Source: JAYWIG01 sp043789035 (lineage in GTDB: Bacteria > Pseudomonadota > Gammaproteobacteria > Burkholderiales > Burkholderiaceae_E). Taken from it: a stretch of DNA of 6,897 bases. Shown piece by piece: positions 1 to 5,141 of this stretch. Position numbers and translations under genes: made by a program. The notes beneath the pieces were generated by a model that did no database searches, had not been told where the DNA came from, and worked only from the letters and a program-made list of their open reading frames with translations. Each line of letters opens with the position of its first letter. Position 1 is the first letter of the stretch. The stretch covers positions 1 to 6,897 of the forward strand of contig JAYWIG010000320.1 in NCBI GenBank assembly GCA_043789035.1, in the 5' to 3' direction.

Positions 1-779
1 GCATCTGCGGCCGCGATACCTATTTGCGGTGCGAATACAAACTCAACTTGGCTTGGGCCCAGCTCGATTTCCATCGATGACAAAGGCAAACCCATAGCCG
101 TCAAATTACTGCGCAACAATTCCAGCGGTTCTTGCAATTGGTCGATACGTTGCTCAGTGAGTAATTGATACCCAGTATTGAGTAACTCAACCTCGGGTGC
201 GCTACCTGGCCATCCGGCGTCTTGAAGGGCAAGTTTACTGTCACTTAACTTGAAGAGATAAAACTCAACTTCTAAACCTGCAACATACCTAAACCCTTGG
301 CTCTGAAGTACGGCAAGTGAGCGTTGGTACAAGCTACGAGTACAAAACGGCGCGGCTTTGTAGGGCAATGTAGCGTTGATGTCTGCATTGGCACAGACGG
401 CGTTGCAAAGCACCCATCCAGTTTTTGGTGCCCAGGGCAACATGCAAAAAGTCATGGGGTCTGCAGCCAATACAACATCGCCAGCGCCTTCAAATAGATT
501 CGCAGCCGCGCTGGTGCCCATACCCGCATTTTGTTGAAACACAGGGTAGATCGTGTGGTGCGAAGAATCCTTCAGCAGCAAGGTACTCACGATAGCAACA
601 CCGGTTCGCAAAAAAGCAACGGCATGCTGCGACAAAATAGTTTTACCGCGAACCAAACCGTGTTGATCGGAAAATGCAAAACGAATCGTGTCGATTAAGC
701 CGGCATTGATCAGCGATTCTATTTCCCGCACCTTAGCTTGCTGGTCATCATTCCATGTTTGAGTAAAGTCATAAGTCAT
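1..779 (-). CDS. glutamine synthetase family gamma-glutamyl ligase, C-terminus cut by window edge
   Basis: About 259 N-terminal residues are visible; the rest lies beyond base 1. The family makes gamma-glutamyl amides from glutamate, an amine and ATP in the cytoplasm. Seen: an N-terminal beta-grasp-like segment (about residues 30-48, IRFAFSDQHGLVRGKT), the GLEVEFYLF motif near residue 168 that opens the catalytic domain, and EIELGPSQVEF near 237. Glutamates 170/172 and 239/246 match the metal-binding glutamates of bacterial glutamine synthetase (E129/E131 and E212/E220 in Salmonella GlnA). The DQHGxxRGK motif is more typical of PuuA- or aniline-pathway-like ligases than of housekeeping GlnA, which suggests an amine other than ammonia as substrate (inference). 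The ATG overlaps the oxygenase stop as ATGA, implying translational coupling. The ATP and glutamate sites further downstream cannot be checked here. Confidence 0.88.
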   Translation of the reverse strand, partial: MTYDFTQTWNDDQQAKVREIESLINAGLIDTIRFAFSDQHGLVRGKTILSQHAVAFLRTGVAIVSTLLLKDSSHHTIYPVFQQNAGMGTSAAANLFEGAGDVVLAADPMTFCMLPWAPKTGWVLCNAVCANADINATLPYKAAPFCTRSLYQRSLAVLQSQGFRYVAGLEVEFYLFKLSDSKLALQDAGWPGSAPEVELLNTGYQLLTEQRIDQLQEPLELLRSNLTAMGLPLSSMEIELGPSQVEFVFAPQIGIAAAD

Positions 780-2113
780 GACGAAACCTTCTTCGTCCAT
801 GATGAGTTAGCTCGTTTTGCCGCATCAACCTCTCGCCAAAATGTTGACCAACTCTGTGTCGGTGCGATTACATCGACAGTGACAGGCCCAGTAATTTTCA
901 AGGCCTGCTCAGCACTTAGCTCCATCGTAACTCTGCTAGCTTGGCTTTGCATGGCGCCCAATAGTTGCTTGCGATACATCATGATGGCTTTATCGCTCGT
1001 GCCTAAATGCTCTCTCGTTCTATCTTGGATTGGGCCCGGGCTTTCAACTGCCCACTGATCATGCACATTAATGTCTGCCCCCATTCCTGTGTAGGTTTGC
1101 GTAAGTTGTTCCTTGGTGTCAAACCCGTAACGATTGTGTTTACCAACACGAGGCTTATAGTCGGGCAAGGTGTATAGCTTTAAACGCTGCTCACGCATTT
1201 GCTGTTTATCAATGGGTGCGGAGAAGCTTGTAAACATGGCATACCAATAACAATGGGTGTCATCAATCGGCACATGCCACTGCGTAATCGCGATGTCCGC
1301 AGATAACGGAATAACAAACGCTTGCGGAAACACTTGGTTAGTCACGCGTACATGGGTTTGTTCGTCATTGATTTTGCGCAAGGCCATTAACCGCAACCCA
1401 AAATCGGTGGCTTCAACCAAAATTTCAGGCGATTGAAATTCACGCAAAAGCCGAGTCATCGGAATATCCGAATTAGCTGAGCTACCCCGAAACTGCTTAC
1501 CGTAACTGCTGGCAACATCTTCATCCTCAAAATATCGATGTAAAAATGACGCATGCGCTGGGTCTATACCAACTTCTAACGCTTGCAACCAATTGCACTG
1601 AAGAAACCCTTTGAAAGCAAAAACATGACTTATTGGCGCTTCGAAACAATCGAAGGCAGGAAATTCAGATGGCACTTTCTCGTCTCCAAAATAACCAAAC
1701 AACACACCATTTTTTTCAACGACGGGATACGCACGCTGCTTTACCCGATCACACAACTTACTTCCTAAAGGCTCTGCAGGGGTTTCTAAGCATTTGCCGT
1801 TGACGTCAAACATCCAACCGTGAAATGGGCAACGTAAACCTTCTGGTTCACGACGACCATAAGACAAATCAGCCCCTCGATGCGGGCAGTCTCGATCTAA
1901 CAAACCAAACCTTCCAGCCCCATCCTGAAAAAGTACGAAGTCCTGGCCTAGTACTCGAATTGGTTTTACTGGGCGCAACGCCATGTCCGGCATCAAAGAG
2001 GCGTCGAATTCATCAGCTAATGCAATGGGCTGCCAATAGCGGCGTAGCAAGTTTCCGCCCGGTGTTCGGGGGCCAACTTGAGTGAGTAATTGATTCTGTT
2101 CAGCACTCATCAT
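776..2113 (-). CDS. Rieske non-heme iron oxygenase, alpha subunit (phthalate-dioxygenase type)
   Basis: The 445-residue protein has the usual length for homo-oligomeric oxygenases of the phthalate dioxygenase/VanA type, which need no beta subunit. The Rieske [2Fe-2S] site is complete: C76-x-H78 and C95-x-x-H98 (CPHRG...CPFHGW). The mononuclear iron site is D184-x2-H187-x4-H192 in CNWLQALEVGIDPAH. The C-terminal segment around 345-376, with ESPGPIQDRTREHLGTSD, is typical of this subgroup and should hold the third, acidic iron ligand; I did not assign it. Family members hydroxylate aromatic rings or remove O- or N-methyl groups, using electrons from a reductase not seen in this window. A start 24 codons upstream at 2185 is open, but it lies on the promoter -35 box and has no ribosome site. 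The ATG at 2113 follows GGAGA with 9 bases between, and a second ATG comes next. The gene is coupled to the downstream ligase by ATGA. Confidence 0.93.
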   Translation of the reverse strand: MMSAEQNQLLTQVGPRTPGGNLLRRYWQPIALADEFDASLMPDMALRPVKPIRVLGQDFVLFQDGAGRFGLLDRDCPHRGADLSYGRREPEGLRCPFHGWMFDVNGKCLETPAEPLGSKLCDRVKQRAYPVVEKNGVLFGYFGDEKVPSEFPAFDCFEAPISHVFAFKGFLQCNWLQALEVGIDPAHASFLHRYFEDEDVASSYGKQFRGSSANSDIPMTRLLREFQSPEILVEATDFGLRLMALRKINDEQTHVRVTNQVFPQAFVIPLSADIAITQWHVPIDDTHCYWYAMFTSFSAPIDKQQMREQRLKLYTLPDYKPRVGKHNRYGFDTKEQLTQTYTGMGADINVHDQWAVESPGPIQDRTREHLGTSDKAIMMYRKQLLGAMQSQASRVTMELSAEQALKITGPVTVDVIAPTQSWSTFWREVDAAKRANSSWTKKVSS

Positions 2114-2122
2114 GATGGGATG

Positions 2123-2127
2123 TCTCC
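2123..2127 (-). promoter_or_regulatory. ribosome binding site deciding the oxygenase start
   Basis: GGAGA on the minus strand lies 9 bases before the ATG at 2113. It supports this start, or the adjacent ATG at 2110, over the longer open frame that begins at 2185. Confidence 0.7.
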
Positions 2128-2158
2128 AGGGCAGGTCAAGTTCGCAAACACAGACTAA

Positions 2159-2185
2159 ATAATACCGAGCCATGCAGGCTGTCAA
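2159..2185 (-). promoter_or_regulatory. predicted sigma-70 promoter of the oxygenase-ligase operon
   Basis: On the minus strand a perfect -35 box, TTGACA (2185-2180), is followed after 15 bases by TATTAT (2164-2159), a five-of-six match to the -10 box. Transcription would start near 2152, leaving a leader of about 40 bases that contains GGAGA. The spacer is two bases short of the optimum, which often marks weak or activator-dependent promoters. The call rests on motif match only. Confidence 0.5.
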
Positions 2186-2200
2186 TCTAGGGTGCCATCT

Positions 2201-2214
2201 TTGATATGCAACAA
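2201..2214. promoter_or_regulatory. candidate FNR/CRP-family operator
   Basis: TTGATATGCAACAA matches nine of the ten defined bases of the FNR consensus TTGAT-N4-ATCAA. It ends two bases before the rhodanese ATG and is centred about 55 bases upstream of the predicted oxygenase transcription start. It could block the rhodanese promoter or act on the oxygenase promoter. It is a single site seen by eye, so chance remains possible. Confidence 0.3.
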
Positions 2215-2216
2215 TT

Positions 2217-2618
2217 ATGAAATCTATGGATCACTTAACCCCAAAAGAGACATTCGAGTTTCTCTCTCAACACGCCAACGCTTTATTTGTTGATTGTCGC
2301 TCTGACGCAGAGTATTTTTTTGTCGGGCATGCCTTAGGCTCTATGCATGTTGGATGGTACGACGGCCCAGATTGGGAGTTAAACACTCGATTTGTTGAAG
2401 AAATCAAAAACCTTGCCGAACAGAAAACTGAGCGCCCAGTGGTGCTAATCTGCCGCAGTGGCAAACGCTCCATAGAAGCTGGCGAAGCCTTAGAGGCGAA
2501 TGGATTCTCTCACGTCATTAATGTACGTTATGGCTTTGAGGGCGATCGCGATGACCACAATCAACGCGGGAACCTCAACGGTTGGCGGCACGACGGCCTT
2601 CCGTGGGAGCAGCTTTAA
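2217..2618 (+). CDS. single-domain rhodanese-like sulfurtransferase
   Basis: The 133-residue cytoplasmic protein has one rhodanese domain filling nearly its whole length. The active-site loop is C79-RSGKR-S85, with the catalytic cysteine that would carry a persulfide and the loop arginine in place. Upstream, LFVDCRSDAEYFFVGHALGS (residues 23-42) is the usual CH2A-like region, and the C-terminus NGWRHDGLPWEQL is typical of a small rhodanese I recall as widespread in Burkholderiales. Such enzymes transfer sulfane sulfur to thiols or acceptor proteins; the acceptor is unknown. ATG 2217 and ATG 2226 are both possible starts and neither has a clear ribosome site. The gene stands alone on the plus strand, divergent from the oxygenase and convergent with DUF3567, so I infer no operon partner. 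Confidence 0.9.
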   Translation: MKSMDHLTPKETFEFLSQHANALFVDCRSDAEYFFVGHALGSMHVGWYDGPDWELNTRFVEEIKNLAEQKTERPVVLICRSGKRSIEAGEALEANGFSHVINVRYGFEGDRDDHNQRGNLNGWRHDGLPWEQL

Positions 2619-2625
2619 CGTAGCT

Positions 2626-2871
2626 CTAATGCAGTGTCAGCGGTTGCTGCATCAATCCTTCGAATGAACCTAGAAAGTCGTCCACTTCTTCGATAGAAGG
2701 TTCACCTTGAATTAACTCGGCGACATTGACACGGAAGTTCTCGGCCAAAATTCCACCAAGGAATAACTCTCGACGAGAGGACTTGTCCATAATTTCATAA
2801 CCGCCAGCGTGCCCTTCTGCGTCCTTAAACTCTACGACACAGTAGTTAGGGCTGTTGTAAATCATCTGCAT
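2626..2871 (-). CDS. DUF3567 family protein
   Basis: The 81-residue protein starts MQMIYNSPNYCVVEF and ends LMQQPLTLH, both of which I recognise as characteristic of DUF3567, a small conserved family found mainly in betaproteobacteria with no established function. There is no signal peptide or membrane segment, so it is probably cytoplasmic. The middle (HAGGYEIMDKSSRRELFLGG) is basic and the C-terminal third is acidic and helical (PSIEEVDDFLGSFEGL). AAGG (2881-2878) lies 6 bases before the ATG and supports this start; a second ATG two codons later is less well placed. It is 190 bases downstream of the two-component operon on the same strand, so read-through is possible, but an own promoter in the gap is equally likely. 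Confidence 0.88.
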   Translation of the reverse strand: MQMIYNSPNYCVVEFKDAEGHAGGYEIMDKSSRRELFLGGILAENFRVNVAELIQGEPSIEEVDDFLGSFEGLMQQPLTLH

Positions 2872-2919
2872 AGTTAGCCTTACGCTTACTCTTTCCTGGC
2901 TGCTTTTAAGTTATTTTTA

Positions 2920-2932
2920 AGTAGTGTCTACT
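2920..2932. repeat. short inverted repeat upstream of DUF3567
   Basis: AGTAG and CTACT flank the 3-base centre TGT. The repeat is 48 bases upstream of the DUF3567 start, next to the AT-rich run, so it could be an operator. It is short enough to be chance. Confidence 0.25.
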
Positions 2933-2964
2933 GCTTGGTTTTCAAGGTGCAAAATCAAAGATGG

Positions 2965-2989
2965 GCGTTCACTTATGACCGACGAACGC
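2965..2989. repeat. inverted repeat downstream of the two-component operon
   Basis: GCGTTC (2965-2970) and GAACGC (2984-2989) are perfect 6-base arms around a 13-base loop, about 70 bases after the stop of the CobW-like gene. No T run follows directly, so a rho-independent terminator is unlikely. A protein-binding site or weak RNA hairpin is possible. Confidence 0.25.
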
Positions 2990-3061
2990 TTAAATTTGTG
3001 TTGTTCAGTGGACTATACGCCGAATATTGGAGGCTTATTCAAAACCCTTTTAACAACAACC

Positions 3062-3907
3062 CTAATCACGATACTCAATTGCTGACTTCAAGGCTTCAAA
3101 CGCCTCCTGGACGCCCTCAGTTGGGTACCAATTTAAGTAGCTATGGCGCCGATAGGCAGTTTCCAACGTCGGTGCAAGATGCTGCGTATTTTTTAGTAGC
3201 CGCCACTGGTACCAAGCCCGCTGGGTTCGAAAGACTGCATCAAAGCACAAGCCAACTTTGGCCGCCTGATCAAAAAGATTTTGCAGCCTTTGTCGATCAA
3301 AAGTTCTTTCTGCGGGCCAGACGGCTTTGTTGGCTTGCGGGCGCTGCAGCATAGTCAAATCTTGGAGTTGGGCGATATCGCTAGCAAGAACTCGGTCTTC
3401 ACTGCCGGGTAGGTCAGCCAACCATGCGGCTGGCTTGGCGAGTAAATCAACCATATACCCTTGGCCACAATACAGGACATCCGCGACCATAATGTTTTCC
3501 GCCTGAGACTCGAGCATTTCGGGGCAAATATAGACCACAGCTTTTACTTCTACCAACTCCGCCAAAATCGGTTGCCGTAGCAGATCTATAAGCACCGAAC
3601 TCTTTGTTTGAGCACCAGCAACAAGCAGTATGCCTTGGTAGCTATTCTCACGTCGTTGAGCTCGCAACAAACGAGTTAGCTGTGCCATTAACGTTACTGC
3701 ACCTATGCAACATAGGCAACCGTCAACGCCAAATTTTTTTACGCTTTGGGGTGGTTGATCTGCCCCATCTATTGAAGCGCCAATCGTACTTTCTGATACG
3801 AGGGCATAAGAAGAGGAAGAAGTTTTAAGCAGAGAAGTCGCCACCTGTGCTTTTAAGTCATCAGCTGGGCCAGTCACAACAATGATAGGTAATCGGCGCC
3901 CTACCAC
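3062..3907 (-). CDS. CobW/COG0523-like protein with lost GTP-binding motifs
   Basis: The 281-residue protein resembles the G3E family of metal-handling GTPases (CobW, COG0523). Seen: a beta strand IIVVTG at 8-13 where the P-loop should start, the metal-ligand motif G63-CLCC (C64, C66, C67), and a CobW_C-like end (about 202-281) with FDRQRLQNLF, FDAVFRTQRAWYQW and YRRHSYLNW. The P-loop is not GxxGxGKT but GPADDLKAQ, with no lysine-threonine pair. The usual E-[TS]-[SA]-G switch position reads LLVAGAQTKS, and the NKxD base-recognition site is replaced by a segment near YCGQGY (146-151). GTP hydrolysis is therefore unlikely (inference). It may bind metal through the cysteines or act as a regulatory or scaffold protein. 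The GTG start at 3907 overlaps the upstream stop by 7 bases, and no other early start codon of note is present. Confidence 0.65.
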   Translation of the reverse strand: MVGRRLPIIVVTGPADDLKAQVATSLLKTSSSSYALVSESTIGASIDGADQPPQSVKKFGVDGCLCCIGAVTLMAQLTRLLRAQRRENSYQGILLVAGAQTKSSVLIDLLRQPILAELVEVKAVVYICPEMLESQAENIMVADVLYCGQGYMVDLLAKPAAWLADLPGSEDRVLASDIAQLQDLTMLQRPQANKAVWPAERTFDRQRLQNLFDQAAKVGLCFDAVFRTQRAWYQWRLLKNTQHLAPTLETAYRRHSYLNWYPTEGVQEAFEALKSAIEYRD

Positions 3908-4236
3908 TCCATTAGTTCTGGTAAGCGTTCAATCAAGCCCATTTTGAAAAGCATATCCAAGCTTTCATCAAGGTTTCGATAACGGGTCATAGAGCGTCGA
4001 AAATCGGCCAAGGTTCGCTTGCCATCGACGAGCAATAGCATCGTTCTCAAGCGTCTCGGAATAGTCGAGGTAGGGTTTTGTATTTCAATTCGGCCCAAAT
4101 AGGTTCTGATGAATATTTCATCGTCTTTGAGCAAAGGGGTACTACCCCCTAAAGCGAGCCTTTTAACCGTATTTGATATTGATTCTTCCACGGCCCTATT
4201 GTGCTCTGTCATGAAAAGTGTCGGTGTGATGGACAT
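3901..4236 (-). CDS. small protein with winged-helix-like C-terminus, function unknown
   Basis: The 111-residue protein matches no family I can name with confidence. The N-terminal half is polar. From about residue 59, IPRRLRTMLLLVDGKRTLADF, then a helix around 88-98 (NLDESLDMLFKMGLIE), follows the helix-turn-helix plus 'last helix then GLIE' pattern common in small winged-helix domains appended to regulators. Whether it binds DNA or protein is open. No membrane segment or signal peptide is seen. A GTG one codon upstream (4239) and an ATG at 4212 are alternative starts; AAGAAG about ten bases before 4236 favours the ATG used here. It starts 18 bases after the response regulator stop, and its last 7 bases overlap the CobW-like gene, so all are surely one transcript. 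Confidence 0.75.
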   Translation of the reverse strand: MSITPTLFMTEHNRAVEESISNTVKRLALGGSTPLLKDDEIFIRTYLGRIEIQNPTSTIPRRLRTMLLLVDGKRTLADFRRSMTRYRNLDESLDMLFKMGLIERLPELMEW

Positions 4237-4254
4237 CACCGACGCTTCTTTAAA

Positions 4255-5094
4255 CTAGCCAGATTTTCTGTAAGCACCGCGAGACAGATCAATCCCGAGC
4301 TGCTTAAGCTTACGGTACAAGTGCGTACGTTCTAAGCCTGTACGCTCCGCAACCCGAGTCATACTGCCATGCTCACGGGTGAGGTGGTGCTCAAAATACG
4401 CACGCTCAAACGCATCTCTGGCTTCCCGTAAAGGCAAATCAAGTGGTAGGTCATCGACAATCAATGCCGCGCCTGGCATGCCAATTGCGGGTGCTGACGG
4501 CATGCCTACAACGCTAGCCAATGATGGCGCTGCCTGCGGTATCGTGCCGAACGCATGATGCTGAGCAGGTGGTGCCTGAGGAATCGTCAAGGATGCTGAA
4601 CCCATCATTGCTTTGACCGGTAAAAATGCTTGAACATTCGGTGCCGATGGCGTTGCGCCGAAATACGTTGGGCTCAAACCACTTGGCATATTCTGTGACG
4701 TGCTTGATGGCGTTGGAGGCTCCACGCCTTTGCTTTTTGATAGGCCCTGTTCAACAGCCCGCAAAAGCTTTTGCATTGAAATCGGTTTCTCAAGGAAATC
4801 CATTGCACCGATACGTGTTGCTTCTACAGCTGTGTCTATCGTTGCATGGCCCGACATCATGATCACAGGCATTGTCAGCTTTCCGCTGCCGGCCCACTCT
4901 TTCAATAAGGTCACGCCATCTGTATCAGGCATCCAAATATCAAGAAGAACTAAATCAAAACCTTGGCTCTCTCTAGCAACTCGTGCTTGTTGGGCATTTT
5001 CTGCAACCGTGATTGCATGGCCCTCGTCACCAAGAATTTCTGAGAGTAATTCTCGAATTCCGATCTCATCATCAACTACTAAGATATCCGCCAT
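4255..5094 (-). CDS. NtrX-like response regulator lacking the AAA+ module
   Basis: The 279-residue cytoplasmic regulator would be phosphorylated by the NtrY-like kinase encoded upstream. The receiver domain (about 1-120) has the acidic pair D8/D9, phospho-acceptor D52 in LLDIWMPDTDG, S81 and K103 (LEKP). Residues about 121-212 form a Pro/Ala/Ser/Met-rich linker with repeated TIPQA and GMP motifs and no domain. A Fis-type helix-turn-helix follows (about 217-272, with ARDAFERAYFEHHL and RVAERTGLERTHLYRKLKQLG). Standard NtrX has about 450 residues, with an AAA+ sigma-54-interacting ATPase between these two parts; no Walker A or GAFTGA is present here. It should therefore act as a DNA-binding switch without sigma-54 activation. 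I recall shortened regulators of this kind in Burkholderiales. AGGA lies 4 bases before the ATG region. Confidence 0.92.
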   Translation of the reverse strand: MADILVVDDEIGIRELLSEILGDEGHAITVAENAQQARVARESQGFDLVLLDIWMPDTDGVTLLKEWAGSGKLTMPVIMMSGHATIDTAVEATRIGAMDFLEKPISMQKLLRAVEQGLSKSKGVEPPTPSSTSQNMPSGLSPTYFGATPSAPNVQAFLPVKAMMGSASLTIPQAPPAQHHAFGTIPQAAPSLASVVGMPSAPAIGMPGAALIVDDLPLDLPLREARDAFERAYFEHHLTREHGSMTRVAERTGLERTHLYRKLKQLGIDLSRGAYRKSG

Positions 5095-5098
5095 AAAG

Positions 5099-5102
5099 TC
5101 CT
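5099..5102 (-). promoter_or_regulatory. ribosome binding site of the response regulator
   Basis: AGGA on the minus strand lies 4 bases before the ATG at 5094. It sits in a 47-base gap after the kinase stop whose kinase-proximal half is AT-rich. No convincing internal promoter is seen in the gap. Confidence 0.6.
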
Positions 5103-5141
5103 GCGATGCTGGGTGAGAAATTATCGTTATTTATTTGTTGT

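Larger units (their letters stand above)
2872..3061. other. 190-base intergenic gap with AT-rich leader
   Basis: This is the longest gene-free stretch. On the minus strand it holds the end of the two-component operon and the leader of the DUF3567 gene. TTGAAA (about 2943-2938) precedes an AT-rich run with two copies of CTTAAAA (within 2906-2924), which could be a weak promoter, but no clean -10 box has correct spacing. No strong hairpin followed by a T run is seen. Two small inverted repeats are listed separately. Confidence 0.4.

Noticed and set aside
738..1058. A 106-residue plus-strand open frame opposite the oxygenase-ligase junction.
   Set aside because: It has a TTG start and is antisense to two clearly homologous genes, so it is a shadow frame.
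2114..2185. A 24-codon N-terminal extension of the oxygenase.
   Set aside because: The upstream ATG lies on the predicted -35 box, has no ribosome site, and the extension is unlike the family, whose proteins begin close to residue 1 as called.
2965..2989. The inverted repeat as a rho-independent terminator of the four-gene operon.
   Set aside because: The stem is only 6 bases, the loop 13, and no T run follows directly on the minus strand.
2935..3354. A 139-residue plus-strand open frame beginning in the gap and running antisense to the CobW-like gene.
   Set aside because: It uses a TTG start without a ribosome site, lies mostly opposite a coding frame with recognisable motifs, and its product matches nothing.
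3062..3907. The CobW-like gene as a decaying pseudogene.
   Set aside because: The 281-codon frame is unbroken, overlaps its neighbour as coupled genes do, and keeps the cysteine motif and C-terminal domain features.
4700..5116. A 138-residue plus-strand open frame opposite the response regulator.
   Set aside because: It is antisense to a receiver domain with all catalytic residues, and its product looks like a low-complexity shadow.
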